In this document: positions 29,585 through 39,568 of the stretch, piece after piece
How the letters are laid out: each line of letters opens with the position of its first letter
How positions within the stretch are numbered: the stretch's first letter is position 1
Origin: Nitrososphaerales archaeon
Lineage (GTDB): Archaea > Thermoproteota > Nitrososphaeria > Nitrososphaerales > CADDZS01
Length of the DNA: 54,623 bases
NCBI GenBank assembly: GCA_030038075.1
Contig: JASHPO010000035.1
Location: 1 to 54,623, forward strand
Direction: 5' to 3'
Position numbers and translations under genes: made by a program
The notes under the pieces: generated by a model
Seen by the model: only the letters and a program-made list of their open reading frames with translations
Databases searched by the model: none
Told to the model about the DNA's origin: nothing

Positions 29585-31648
29585 TTATGCTTTCTTGAAA
29601 AAGTGGGCCCTGACCTCGAAGATGACTCCGGATTTCCACATGTCCTGAAAGACCTTTTCGATCTGATCTCTAGAGAAACTGCCCGTCTTCTCCATTTCCT
29701 CGTAGAACGCCTTGTCCTCGACGGGTTGCTTTGTTTCACCAGAGAGTTTCTTGAAAGTATCCAGCGCCGCCTCTCTCAGGCCCTTTTCGCTCACCGGCCT
29801 GTTGTACAGGACTCCCACGTCGACCTTTTTCGTCGCCTGGTCTATGGCGACTGTGTGCAGCATTCTTTCAACGAGATTTATGGAATGAAGAGCATCGTCT
29901 TCGGTGACCCGGGGGTGGAGCAGGAGTCTTGCCCTTGCGATTGAAAGCCTGATCATTGCTTCAAGCCATCTGGGTGTTACTGAAATTTGTTCGGGTGAAG
30001 CTTCCCGCCTCAGCTTGATGTAGTAGGAAGAGAGCCTGGTTGAAGCTTCGTCTGTGAATTCCGGATCGAGTTTTTTCGCGTAAATGATGTACTTCTTCAG
30101 CAGTTCGAAATCGACAGGCGGAGCTGTCGGAAACGACGATTTGGCCCTCATATCCAGAATGTGCCTCGCGACTGTCTCGTCCTGCGCGGGGTCTGCCTCG
30201 TCCCTGAGAATGAAAATCAGATCGAAACGCGTCAAAAGAGGTATGGGCAAGTTGACGTTGTCCAGGATATTCTTGTATGGGTCGTACTTTCCGTCGACTG
30301 GATTTGCGGCTGCAAGAATGCTGGTCCTCGCGTTCAGCGTCGCGATGATTCCTCCCTTGGCTACACTCGCGGTTTGTTGCTCCATCACCTCGTGCAGGGC
30401 GGACCTGTCTTCATCACGCATTTTGTCAAATTCGTCGATCGCTGCAACGCCTAAATCTGCCAAGACCGTCGCACCTGCTTCGAGCATCATCATGCCGTTT
30501 TTCTCTTTTACGACGGCGGCCGTTAGTCCAGCGGCGGTGCTCCCGCGTCCGCTGGTGTACAGTCCTCTGGGGGCGACGCGCGCCACGTACTTCAAGAGTT
30601 CTGACTTCGCCGTTCCAGGGTCCCCTACCAGAAGTATATTCACGTCTCCTCTGAGAGTCGATCCGTCCGGAAGATTTTTTTGGGGCGATCCGACCATCAG
30701 GAGCAAGGCTGCCTCCTTGTGGAGTTCGTGACCGAATATTGCGGGAGCGACAGACGTTACCAAGCGATCGTAAGCTCCGGGCAGAGCGGCGATTGCTTTG
30801 ATTGCGCCTTCTTCCTCCCTTGAAATCTCTTGTTCTTCTGGCCTCTTCCCAATCTGCTCCGCGAAATTTGCTTCAATGCGCGTACTGAAGAGCTTTCGCG
30901 ATACTCCGCTAATACTCTCCGATTCCGCCTTCACAATTCCTGTGAGAACTATCCTGTCTCCGGGTCTGGCAGTATTCACGAGATCACTGGTCATGCTCAC
31001 GTCAAACGACTGCGGTAGCTGCCCCGGCGGAAGCTCCTCGGGCATTTCCTGGATCTTTATCACTTGAAAATCGATAAACTCTGTCCTCTTTTCGTCGAGC
31101 TCAAAGTTTCTTGTCTCTCCGCATCCCTCTGTCTCGCACTTTATCGGCCGTTTCAGAGTAGATGAGACACCGCTCTGCTCGACGTAGGTGAGGTGATGGT
31201 TCGAACACCTGAACGCAGCGTTGACGGCGAGCGGGCGCAGCTCGGAGGTTCTGGTAACCATTCCCGCTACCAAAATCAGGGTGTTCAATTGATCCTTCGT
31301 TACTGCCCTGAGAGAGATTCTGTCGGGCAGTTCCCGCAGTCGCACGTGGAGTTCCTTTGATACCTTCTCGGCGTAGACGGGGTTCTCGATCTTGAGCGAT
31401 TCAATTGCGGCGTCATCAAAGGACTTCAGGTAAAGATCTGGATCTTTCACTAGGCTCGTTGCTAGGTCTGTGTCGAATTCCTCGAGATCTCCGTAATCAA
31501 CTATCACTGAGCGGGTTGCTTTTGCGGGCAGCTGGGAAATCTGGATGCGGTATTTTAGTTCGTTTCTTTCGTCCGTATATCCCTTCAGGAAATCAACGAA
31601 AAAATCCTTGACTTTTGCTTCGCTGTATTCCATTGTGTTACTTGCCAT
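29585..31648 (-). CDS. mcm: Replicative helicase MCM
   Basis: LLVGDPGTAKSELLKYVARVAPRGLYTSGRGSTAAGLTAAVV; AAIDEFDKM; LLTRFDLIFIL. Confidence 0.95.
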   Translation of the reverse strand: MASNTMEYSEAKVKDFFVDFLKGYTDERNELKYRIQISQLPAKATRSVIVDYGDLEEFDTDLATSLVKDPDLYLKSFDDAAIESLKIENPVYAEKVSKELHVRLRELPDRISLRAVTKDQLNTLILVAGMVTRTSELRPLAVNAAFRCSNHHLTYVEQSGVSSTLKRPIKCETEGCGETRNFELDEKRTEFIDFQVIKIQEMPEELPPGQLPQSFDVSMTSDLVNTARPGDRIVLTGIVKAESESISGVSRKLFSTRIEANFAEQIGKRPEEQEISREEEGAIKAIAALPGAYDRLVTSVAPAIFGHELHKEAALLLMVGSPQKNLPDGSTLRGDVNILLVGDPGTAKSELLKYVARVAPRGLYTSGRGSTAAGLTAAVVKEKNGMMMLEAGATVLADLGVAAIDEFDKMRDEDRSALHEVMEQQTASVAKGGIIATLNARTSILAAANPVDGKYDPYKNILDNVNLPIPLLTRFDLIFILRDEADPAQDETVARHILDMRAKSSFPTAPPVDFELLKKYIIYAKKLDPEFTDEASTRLSSYYIKLRREASPEQISVTPRWLEAMIRLSIARARLLLHPRVTEDDALHSINLVERMLHTVAIDQATKKVDVGVLYNRPVSEKGLREAALDTFKKLSGETKQPVEDKAFYEEMEKTGSFSRDQIEKVFQDMWKSGVIFEVRAHFFKKA

Positions 31649-32177
31649 CCATGGTCATTGATCGCCACGACTGGAGCAGGGAGTAAACAGAATCGAATAT
31701 CTGGTATTCTTCCGGGGTCAGCTTGTCCCTGATGTCCGTCGGCGGGGAAAGGGAAGCGGCAATTGCGAGAATCTTTCGCAGTCGCAATGCTATCAGATCG
31801 TAAATGAGTATTCGTGTTTTTTCGACTTCGGGAACTGTTGAGGGCTTGGTCGCATTCGCAAATGCGAGATTCCTTCGAATTTTGAGATAAAAGTCCGGGC
31901 GAAGTGTCGAAAGCTGATCAACTCCCGCAATCTTTTCCCGCGTCACAGCCTTGAACACTTCGGAGGCAAAGCTTTCTTCCTGACTTTCACAGATATCAAG
32001 TCTTATCAGAACTTCAGCAACCCAGCGCGGAAGGTCTACGGCGTCGCCCTCATTAAGGGGCTCGAGATGAATGCTCCCGATGTCGATTTTAGGAATCTTT
32101 TGTTTTACTTTCAACCTCGTGCTCGCTAAGAGATACGCGAATTCCCTATCGCGAATAATCTCAAGAACCGAAGACAT
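31638..32177 (-). CDS. GINS complex subunit (archaeal Gins15/51-type)
   Basis: Located directly upstream of MCM and overlapping it by 11 bp; SIHLEPLNEGDAVDLPRWVAEVLI and helical DFYLKIRRNL..RILIYDLIALRLRKIL. Confidence 0.75.
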   Translation of the reverse strand: MSSVLEIIRDREFAYLLASTRLKVKQKIPKIDIGSIHLEPLNEGDAVDLPRWVAEVLIRLDICESQEESFASEVFKAVTREKIAGVDQLSTLRPDFYLKIRRNLAFANATKPSTVPEVEKTRILIYDLIALRLRKILAIAASLSPPTDIRDKLTPEEYQIFDSVYSLLQSWRSMTMDGK

Positions 32178-32358
32178 TAACGACAAATGGGTATAACACA
32201 ATATGATAATAACTTTGCATTTCAAATCTCAAGATGTCTTGAGATCCGGTATCGGTTTCAGACTTGGCTGATACCTCGAGCGCTGAACCTCGAATCCAAA
32301 TGTGAGCACTACAAAACCTTATCCGCCTGTTAGAAAGGAGTTGGACTAAATTTCACGC

Positions 32359-34695
32359 GTGGATAGCATGAGCAAAAAATCCGCCGGTAATGCAGATTCG
32401 GAGCAGTTGATGTGGGTTGAAAAGTACCGCCCTCAGAAACTTTCCGAAGTCATAAACCAATCTGAAATCGTTGAGCGCCTAAAGGCAACTGTGAAAAAGC
32501 CCGATGAAATGCCGCACATGCTGTTTGCCGGGCCACCCGGAAGCGGAAAAACTACGGTGGCACTATGCGTTGCTAAAGAAATCATGGGGGACAACTGGAG
32601 GGATTACACACTGGAACTGAACGCGTCAAACGAGAGGGGAATCGATACCGTCAGGGTGAGAATAAAGAATTTTTCGAGTTATTCGGATAGGAGAGAAAAC
32701 ATTCCATTCAGAATATGCCTTCTTGACGAGTCGGATCAGATGTGCCTAGATCCGGAAACAAAGGTTCTCTCCGGTACTCTTGGTGACCTGCACGAAACGT
32801 CTTTGCGGGAGCTATTGGAAGTCAATTCTGACCGCTCGTTTGATCTCCCATCGTTTTCTGGCAGATCCATGCGTGCAGAAAACGATCGCGGCAAAGTCAT
32901 AGTTTCCGGAAAGGCGGATTTGTATGAGATAGAGCTTGAGGACGGAAGACGGATTTCTGCCTCTTCCGACCATCCCTTCTTCATAGTGAACGGCACATCG
33001 ATTAGGACAATCAAGACCAGTGAATTGATTCCCAATGAGACTGTGATAGCAGATTATTCAAACAGATTCTTGCGTTGCTACCAATGCAAACGTATTTTTT
33101 ACCGTCATCATCCTTACAACGTGTACGAGCATTATTTCTGTTCCAAAGAGTGCAGGAACGTCTTCTTCGGTTCTCTGTCGAAAGATAGATCACCTCAGGA
33201 GCGACAACAAATATGGCAACTAGCTCTTAAGGGAATGAAGGATAAGGGCAGTTATACCTCGCCTTCCTATAGAGCGAAACGCTCCGAAATTGCGAAGAGG
33301 CTCCAACATGAAGGGAGGATTTTAAGATCTTCGCGATACAAAAAGGGCGAAGGTTACTGGTTAGGTAAGACACTCAGCGACGAACATAAGTTGGCTATAG
33401 GCAAGGGTACTCAGAAATTCTTCATCGAACATCCCGAAGCGGCCCGCGTAATTGGCGAGAAAGTAAAGATCTCTCTGGCGAGAGAAGATGGAACATATCG
33501 AAAGCTAGTCGCAAGCGGCTTTTTCAAAGAAGCGTCGAGGAAGGCATTCCTAGCCTCCACAGAGTATTGGAAGAGAAACCATTTCAGAAGCAAACTTGAG
33601 GTCCAAATGGCTAGCCTTCTCGACAAGTGGGGAATTCCATACCGCCGTGAACACGTCATATTCCACGACGAAAAAGGGAACGCGTATTCGCTTGTGCTCG
33701 ACTTTCTAATTAAAGAGAGAATCGTGTTACTTGTCCATGGCTGTTGGTGGCATGTTTGTCCAACATGCAGGATCGAGCCAAAGTACGAAAAACAGAGAAA
33801 GAACATGGAGAAGGATGACAAACGTGTTCGCGGGCTCGAGGAAATGGGGTTCAAGGTAGTAGTGGTTTGGGAGCATGAACTGAAGGAAGAAAAGACAATT
33901 CGGGACTCAGTGTTGCCCAGAATCTATGAGACTGTCGGCATAGCAGGCATGAGCTTGCACACGATCAAACACTCAAAAGTCGTGGCGGTGAGAAAAATCG
34001 GAGAGCGTGATGTACTAAATATCTCAGTTGAAAACAATCAATGTTTCTTTTTAGCAAACGGAATACTGACTCACAATACAAACGACGCGCAAACGGCCCT
34101 AAGACGGATAATGGAAGAAAGCTCGAGAACGACCCGTTTCATTTTGACGGCAAATTACAGTTCGAACATCATCGAACCGATCCAGAGCAGGTGCGCAGTT
34201 TTCAGGTTCCAACGACTAACTGAGGCCGATGTAGTATCGTATTTGGAATCGATTTGCAGAAAAGAAGCTATAAAGTTCCAAAAGACGGCTCTATCTACGA
34301 TATTCCAGGCGACCGAAGGCGACCTCAGGCACGCCTTGAACATGCTCCAAGCAGCTTCTAGTTTAGGAGACATTACAAACGAGAACGTGAACAAGGTCAC
34401 GGGACTTTCTGGGAAGGCCAAAGTCTCGGAGGTGATCGAAATCGCCCTAACAGGAGATTTCTCCAGCGCGAGGATGAAGATGATTGAACTCTTGCAGGTC
34501 TACGGAATGTCCGAGCACGATTTCATAAAGTATGCAAACGAAGCCCTCTCAAAATCAGAATATTCCACTTCCTTCGACGCGCTCCAAGCGACTGCCGACG
34601 CAGACTATCGGTTGCTGCTCGGGGCAAATCCCGATATCCAGCTGAGCGCTTACCTCGCGCAGCTCGCCAAGATCGGGAAGCAGCTCAAAAAGTAG
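32359..34695 (+). CDS. rfcS: Replication factor C small subunit precursor containing an intein
   Basis: WVEKYRPQKLSEVINQ; FAGPPGSGKTT; LLDESDQM | intein | TNDAQTALRRIMEESSRTTRFILTANYSSNIIEPIQSRC. Confidence 0.95.
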   Translation: MDSMSKKSAGNADSEQLMWVEKYRPQKLSEVINQSEIVERLKATVKKPDEMPHMLFAGPPGSGKTTVALCVAKEIMGDNWRDYTLELNASNERGIDTVRVRIKNFSSYSDRRENIPFRICLLDESDQMCLDPETKVLSGTLGDLHETSLRELLEVNSDRSFDLPSFSGRSMRAENDRGKVIVSGKADLYEIELEDGRRISASSDHPFFIVNGTSIRTIKTSELIPNETVIADYSNRFLRCYQCKRIFYRHHPYNVYEHYFCSKECRNVFFGSLSKDRSPQERQQIWQLALKGMKDKGSYTSPSYRAKRSEIAKRLQHEGRILRSSRYKKGEGYWLGKTLSDEHKLAIGKGTQKFFIEHPEAARVIGEKVKISLAREDGTYRKLVASGFFKEASRKAFLASTEYWKRNHFRSKLEVQMASLLDKWGIPYRREHVIFHDEKGNAYSLVLDFLIKERIVLLVHGCWWHVCPTCRIEPKYEKQRKNMEKDDKRVRGLEEMGFKVVVVWEHELKEEKTIRDSVLPRIYETVGIAGMSLHTIKHSKVVAVRKIGERDVLNISVENNQCFFLANGILTHNTNDAQTALRRIMEESSRTTRFILTANYSSNIIEPIQSRCAVFRFQRLTEADVVSYLESICRKEAIKFQKTALSTIFQATEGDLRHALNMLQAASSLGDITNENVNKVTGLSGKAKVSEVIEIALTGDFSSARMKMIELLQVYGMSEHDFIKYANEALSKSEYSTSFDALQATADADYRLLLGANPDIQLSAYLAQLAKIGKQLKK
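32743..34077 (+). mobile_element. Intein (445 aa) with Vsr/EDxHD-like endonuclease insert
   Basis: Starts C-LDPETKVLSG; block B GKADLYEIELEDGRRISASSDHPFFIVNG; ends NISVENNQCFFLANGILTHN followed by Thr +1. Insert contains CYQC...CSKEC, NUMOD-like GYWLGKTLSDEHKLAIGKG, and SKLEVQMASLLDKWGIPY...LVLDFLIKERIVLLVHGCWWHVCPTC...KDDKRVRGLEEMGFKVVVVWEHEL. Confidence 0.92.
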
Positions 34696-34705
34696 AGTAG
34701 CTCCC

Positions 34706-35968
34706 ATGGATTTCTCGCTGCCCAGGGGTCTCAGGGACATATCGCCCGAAGAGGCCGAGAATTCCGAGATAATCAGATCCGTCTTTGTCGATACCTGCCG
34801 AATATTCGATTACAAACTGACGGAGCCCTCCAGTTTAGAATTACTAGAAACGCTCGAAGCAAAGAGCGGCCCCGCGATCAGAGACGAGATATATTTCTTC
34901 AAGGACAAGAGCGATCGAGACCTAGGCCTTCGCTTTGATTTGACAGTCGGAATCACGAGGTACGTTTCTTCAAAGCGCGAGCTCAGTCCGCCCGTGAGGC
35001 TGGGAGCTTTTTCTTCTGTCTGGCGATATGACGAGCCGCAGTACGGAAAGTACAGGTGGTTCTATCAGTGGGACGCTGAGCTTTTCGGTCCCTCGAACAC
35101 CGAGGCCGATGCCGAGGTCATTGAGTTCGCCTACAGACTGTTCAAGAAATTGGGAACAAATCCCAGAATTTCGGTTGGGTCGAGAAAAATTGTAGAATCT
35201 TTCATCAGAAATTCTTTGAGTATCGAGGAGAAAGATCGAATTCTAGATGTCATGAGGGCAATTGACAAGCTGCCTAAGAAATCCGTCGATAAGATTGCCG
35301 AAGAGTATTCCTCTAGCGTTTCCAAGGAACAACTCGCAAAGCTGGTCGAATTGGTAAAGCTCTCTGGCGACCCTCCCAAAGTTTCCGATTTCCTGAAGGA
35401 TTTCAAAATTGACTCCTTCGGTTTGCTTGCGATCGCCGATTCGCTCCAGTCTCGTGGGGTCAGGGATGTCGAGTTAAACCTGAGCATAGTTCGGGGAATC
35501 GACTATTACACCGACATGGTCTTCGAAGCGTTCGACAGGGATAAGCCGAACCTGGGAGCGCTGTGCGGAGGCGGTAGATACGACTCCCTTCCCGCCGTGT
35601 ATGGCCGTTCGGACCTGGGTGCGACAGGAGTCGCTGGAGGAGTTGAAAGGGCGATGCTCGCATATAAGTTCTCGAAGGTGGATGTCCAAAGAATTTTCGT
35701 CGCAACGGCCGGAAGCGATCCGAAACTCAAAAACTTCAGCGCAAAGATTGCAGCCGAACTTCGATCGGCCGGTTTTGCGGCTCAATCAGATATTTCTGGA
35801 CGCAGCTTGAGAAAAAATCTCGAAACCCAGGCCTCGTCTGGAACCAAAGCGATCGTAATAGTGGGAGAAAAGGAGCTCAACGCAAACTCGGTTAAAGTAA
35901 AGTGGATGTCCTCGGGCGAGGAGGTACTCGTCCCGATAAATGAGCTAAACGAGACACTAGCCAAATAG
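34706..35968 (+). CDS. hisS: Histidine--tRNA ligase
   Basis: LPRGLRDISPEE; LRFDLTVGITRYV; YRWFYQWDAELFG; GALCGGGRYDSL. Confidence 0.9.
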   Translation: MDFSLPRGLRDISPEEAENSEIIRSVFVDTCRIFDYKLTEPSSLELLETLEAKSGPAIRDEIYFFKDKSDRDLGLRFDLTVGITRYVSSKRELSPPVRLGAFSSVWRYDEPQYGKYRWFYQWDAELFGPSNTEADAEVIEFAYRLFKKLGTNPRISVGSRKIVESFIRNSLSIEEKDRILDVMRAIDKLPKKSVDKIAEEYSSSVSKEQLAKLVELVKLSGDPPKVSDFLKDFKIDSFGLLAIADSLQSRGVRDVELNLSIVRGIDYYTDMVFEAFDRDKPNLGALCGGGRYDSLPAVYGRSDLGATGVAGGVERAMLAYKFSKVDVQRIFVATAGSDPKLKNFSAKIAAELRSAGFAAQSDISGRSLRKNLETQASSGTKAIVIVGEKELNANSVKVKWMSSGEEVLVPINELNETLAK

Positions 35969-35992
35969 AAAGAATCACAGGATTGCGACTTT

Positions 35993-36430
35993 CTACTTTG
36001 GCGTGATTTTTATTGAGACTGTTGGACAGACTGTTTCGCAAGCCATACAGAAAATGCAATCAGCTTCGCGAATCGGGTCTGCCTTGTCTGTTCTGTAAAG
36101 GTTCCAATTTTCGGAACCTTTCTCGATTTTCACGTCGTTTCCAGAACCACCCTGGCCGTCTCCCCTGAGGAACCAACCGAAGACGTTGACTGGACAAACG
36201 TCTGTACACTGACCGTCGGCTATGCAAGAATCCCAGTCCACGGCAACGTTTGTTCCGTGAACACCGAAGGAGGTCGGATAGGGATTGCCGTCTGCGTCCG
36301 GTCTCTGCATGCCTTCGGCGCGAACATCGTGCCCTTCGTGAGTCCCAGTGATTGGGTACTCTTGAGGTTTGGACAAAAAGTCCGGGTCGATTGGCTTTGG
36401 CTTGTAATCGAGAGTCGCAATATCTACCAT
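35993..36430 (-). CDS. Zinc-containing-ferredoxin-like 4Fe-4S ferredoxin
   Basis: HGTNVAVDWDSCIADGQCTDVCPVNVFGWF...DCIFCMACETVCPTVSIKI with His-containing N-terminal extension. Confidence 0.85.
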   Translation of the reverse strand: MVDIATLDYKPKPIDPDFLSKPQEYPITGTHEGHDVRAEGMQRPDADGNPYPTSFGVHGTNVAVDWDSCIADGQCTDVCPVNVFGWFLRGDGQGGSGNDVKIEKGSENWNLYRTDKADPIREADCIFCMACETVCPTVSIKITPK

Positions 36431-36497
36431 GAGATTTTCGTATTTTGAGAGGCCGAAACGCGCTATATAATGTTCACGGCACTTGAATGAAAATTAG

Positions 36498-37151
36498 CTA
36501 CTTCAAAGCATCCAGTACGTTTTGGGTACTGCGGACCCTGCCTATCCTCCTGAACGTTGCTAGAGAATTATTGTGCGCGTCTGGGGAGAATATTCCGGTC
36601 ATCCCATCCTCGACGAAAACTTGATTGTATCCGTATTCGTAAGCAAATCTTGCGGTACTTTCAACGGCGATGTTAGTTGCGATTCCGCACAAAACCAAAG
36701 TGTCTTGGCCCCTTCTCCTCAACTGCAAATCAAGCTCCGTTCCGTAAAACGCTCCCCACTGCCTCTTTGAGATTAAGATGTCACCTTCTTTTGGCCCCAA
36801 TTCAGGAACAATATCTGTCCAGTCTTTTGGAGGAGGCTGGCCACTCGAGCTCCAAGGAGCTTGATCAACCGTAGGTCTCAGGGAGGCGGCCGGCGAGCCC
36901 ATAACCACGTGGACCAAAAACACGGGCATGTTGTTGTTCCTGAAGGCCTCCGCGAGCTTGGCGGCGTTTGAAACTACAGCATTCGCAGCGTGAGGCTGTC
37001 CCTGCATTTGGACGACCCCTTTCTGGAGGTCGATTACGACGAGCGAGGTCTTGTTCTTGTTCAGTTCAAGAGCGCTCTGCGGCTGTTGCTGTCCCCAAGA
37101 TGAGGAAGAATCTTTCGCGGTTGAGGTAGTTTGCTGCCATGATGATGACAT
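36498..37151 (-). CDS. Isochorismatase-family (cysteine hydrolase) protein with Ser/Gln-rich N-terminus
   Basis: TSLVVIDLQKGVV; ISKRQWGAFYGTELDLQLRRRGQDTLVLCGIATNIAVESTARFAYEYGY. Confidence 0.85.
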   Translation of the reverse strand: MSSSWQQTTSTAKDSSSSWGQQQPQSALELNKNKTSLVVIDLQKGVVQMQGQPHAANAVVSNAAKLAEAFRNNNMPVFLVHVVMGSPAASLRPTVDQAPWSSSGQPPPKDWTDIVPELGPKEGDILISKRQWGAFYGTELDLQLRRRGQDTLVLCGIATNIAVESTARFAYEYGYNQVFVEDGMTGIFSPDAHNNSLATFRRIGRVRSTQNVLDALK

Positions 37152-37376
37152 ACTATTCCCAAAAGAATGATTATCTATAATCCTTTCTTGCGCCGTGGTA
37201 CTCAAATCACCCCTTGGCTTGATCCATAGGCAAGGCACTTCGTCACCAGCCTTGCATACAGTCAGAGCCGTTCTGCGAATTCCAATGCAAAAGCAAGGAA
37301 ATTCAAAATAGATCGAGAAATCCTCTGATATATTATTCCAGCTAGTAGTTACGGCGAGTAATACGATTTCTTTTCA

Positions 37377-39116
37377 TTGACTTCGAACCAGACGCGTTCT
37401 AGGAAAACCAACTATATCGTAATCTCCTTTGTAGTTGTCATCATACTAATAACCGCTACATTCGCCACGGCCACTTTGCTTTCCCACTCCAACAAAGTGT
37501 CCATTGAAGCAACGAATTACTCGACGACTTCGAGTTCAACAACACTTTCAAGCACGTCCACTTTGTACTCGATCTCATCAAGCTCGACGTCATCGAGCTT
37601 TATCTTTTCGACCTCAAGCACTACGACGTCAAGTACGACAACTTCGGTTTCAACTGTTGACGATTGGCTGACCTATCACTACAGCGCCAACAGAAGCGGT
37701 TACTTCACATTTATTCCCAACGTCAATTCGCCTTCCGTCAACTGGACCGCGAAGGTAGATGCTGCAGTGTATGCGGAGCCCCTCTATTACAACGGATACG
37801 TCTTTATCGCCACAGAAAATAACTCGGTATATGCTCTAAGCGCTACTACCGGGGCTATCGTCTGGTCTACGCATCTCGGAACTCCAGCTGACAGTCTCGC
37901 TCCGCCCTACGCATGTAACGGCGATGGTCCGGACATCACACCCATAATAGGAATCACCGGCACACCGGTGATCGATCCGACAACAGGCACTATCTACGTT
38001 GCTGCACTGATTCGCAACACTGGATACGTCCTGTTTGCCCTAAACGTACACACGGGACAGGAGCAATGGAATGCCTCAATTACGGCTAGCGGCTTCGATT
38101 ACATGCCGGAAGAGGAGCGAGGAGCCCTCGCGCTTTCTAACGGGCTTGTCTACGTACCCTTTGGCGGATATTCCTATGATTGTGTGCAGCCGGGGCCGAT
38201 CGGCTGGGTTTTCGCGATGTCCACTAGTGGTGGAGTGGTATCCGCGTATGAAGTCCCCAGCGGAAACGAGGCTGACGTATGGACTCCCGAAGGGGTGACT
38301 GTGGATAGCTCGGGATTTGTCTACATTGTGACAGGAAACAGTTACTATAACGCGACCTACAACTACGGAGATTCGGTAATCAAGCTTACTTCAAACCTTA
38401 CTGTCGTGAGCTACTTCGCGCCGTCGAACTGGGCCTATCTAGGGCCCGCCGACCTAGACCAAGACACGACTGGCGCAACTCTCTTGCCAGACAATTTGAT
38501 TTTCTCAATTGGCAAGTCAGGGGTCGGCTACCTCCTGAACTCTTCAGATTTAGGTGGGATTGGAGGTCAACTCTACAGCGCTCAGGTGTGCGGTTCGGTC
38601 GCGGCCGGATGGCCGTACGGGGCCTGGGGAAGCACTTCCTACGCTAACAGCATAATCTACGTGCCCTGTGGCACTGGACTCAACGCTCTGAAGCTTGAGC
38701 CGGGAGCAAATCCTATGTTTATCTCGCTGTGGAATTACACCGGCATTTGGGCAGGGCCGCCCATAATTGCCGGCGATGCCGTCTGGACGGTAGATATTAA
38801 CAGCGGGAATTTCTACGCGCTGAATCCTCAAACCGGCTCGGTCCTTTTCCAGATGTCAGCTGGTCCTGTTGAGCACTTTACAACTCCATCTGCTGGTGGT
38901 GGACTCGTTTTCCTAGCCGCGAATCAGACCATTTACGCAATCAATCCGTCAAGCTCTAGTTCTGCAGGAGGAGCAGACGATCTGATTTTCAATGCTCTCA
39001 CACTGAGTAGCATCGCTCCACTTTCCGTTTATTGCGCCGGTGTATTTGAGGTCGATTCGTCCAGCAATTTCGCTCGAAGGCTCGACTTTTTGGGTTCACC
39101 CACCATGAACATTTGA
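37377..39116 (+). CDS. Membrane-anchored extracytoplasmic PQQ/quinoprotein-like beta-propeller with Ser/Thr-rich stalk
   Basis: N-terminal TM, S/T-rich linker, repeats GYVFIATENNSVYALSATTGAIVW, GTIYVAALIRNTGYVLFALNVHTGQEQW. TTG start. Confidence 0.85.
   Translation: MTSNQTRSRKTNYIVISFVVVIILITATFATATLLSHSNKVSIEATNYSTTSSSTTLSSTSTLYSISSSSTSSSFIFSTSSTTTSSTTTSVSTVDDWLTYHYSANRSGYFTFIPNVNSPSVNWTAKVDAAVYAEPLYYNGYVFIATENNSVYALSATTGAIVWSTHLGTPADSLAPPYACNGDGPDITPIIGITGTPVIDPTTGTIYVAALIRNTGYVLFALNVHTGQEQWNASITASGFDYMPEEERGALALSNGLVYVPFGGYSYDCVQPGPIGWVFAMSTSGGVVSAYEVPSGNEADVWTPEGVTVDSSGFVYIVTGNSYYNATYNYGDSVIKLTSNLTVVSYFAPSNWAYLGPADLDQDTTGATLLPDNLIFSIGKSGVGYLLNSSDLGGIGGQLYSAQVCGSVAAGWPYGAWGSTSYANSIIYVPCGTGLNALKLEPGANPMFISLWNYTGIWAGPPIIAGDAVWTVDINSGNFYALNPQTGSVLFQMSAGPVEHFTTPSAGGGLVFLAANQTIYAINPSSSSSAGGADDLIFNALTLSSIAPLSVYCAGVFEVDSSSNFARRLDFLGSPTMNI
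37500..37662 (+). repeat. Ser/Thr low-complexity coding tract
   Basis: Repeated tca/acg/aca codons encoding SSSTTLSSTSTLYSISSSSTSSSFIFSTSSTTTSSTTTS. Confidence 0.85.
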
Positions 39117-39239
39117 AATTAGCTTAGATATTCTCAAATCGAAAACTTGCCAGAATTAGGACAAGGAGTACGAAGCTGTACTCCCTGAACGTTATTAATC
39201 TGGCGCTCAGACTCTGACCTCGAAAGCCGTTCGTGCACC

Positions 39240-39566
39240 ATGCAGAAATTAGGTCCACTCGCCGGCAGTTTCAAGTCGATAAGACAGAATGCGATCAAAC
39301 AGGGATTGACAAACGTCTTGGGTTCAACTGGAGCTGTTGCGGTCATAATTAACTTCAATCTCGAGTCCTATGAAGACGATCCGGTGGCGTTTCACAACTC
39401 GCTGTTCAGTGTGTTCAAGGAACCCGCGACGCAAATTATGGAAAAGGCAATTGTCAAAGAGGTATTTGGTCAGATGGGTGAGCACTTTGAATCCTCAGGC
39501 GCTTTTGATTTCCCGACCCACATGAATTTCGCTAAACAACTCTTCAGGGCAAGAGTGGTGCAATAA
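39240..39566 (+). CDS. Hypothetical protein, first gene of KaiC-like cassette
   Basis: 108 aa; same strand and short spacing to the HTH and KaiC genes. Confidence 0.55.
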   Translation: MQKLGPLAGSFKSIRQNAIKQGLTNVLGSTGAVAVIINFNLESYEDDPVAFHNSLFSVFKEPATQIMEKAIVKEVFGQMGEHFESSGAFDFPTHMNFAKQLFRARVVQ

Positions 39567-39568
39567 AA

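Noticed and set aside
30084-30731. 215-aa plus-strand ORF antisense to MCM
   Set aside because: Lies entirely within a strongly supported MCM coding region; composition is a codon-bias artefact.
35460-35785. Stacked minus-strand ORFs within hisS
   Set aside because: Antisense shadow ORFs of a well-supported aminoacyl-tRNA synthetase.
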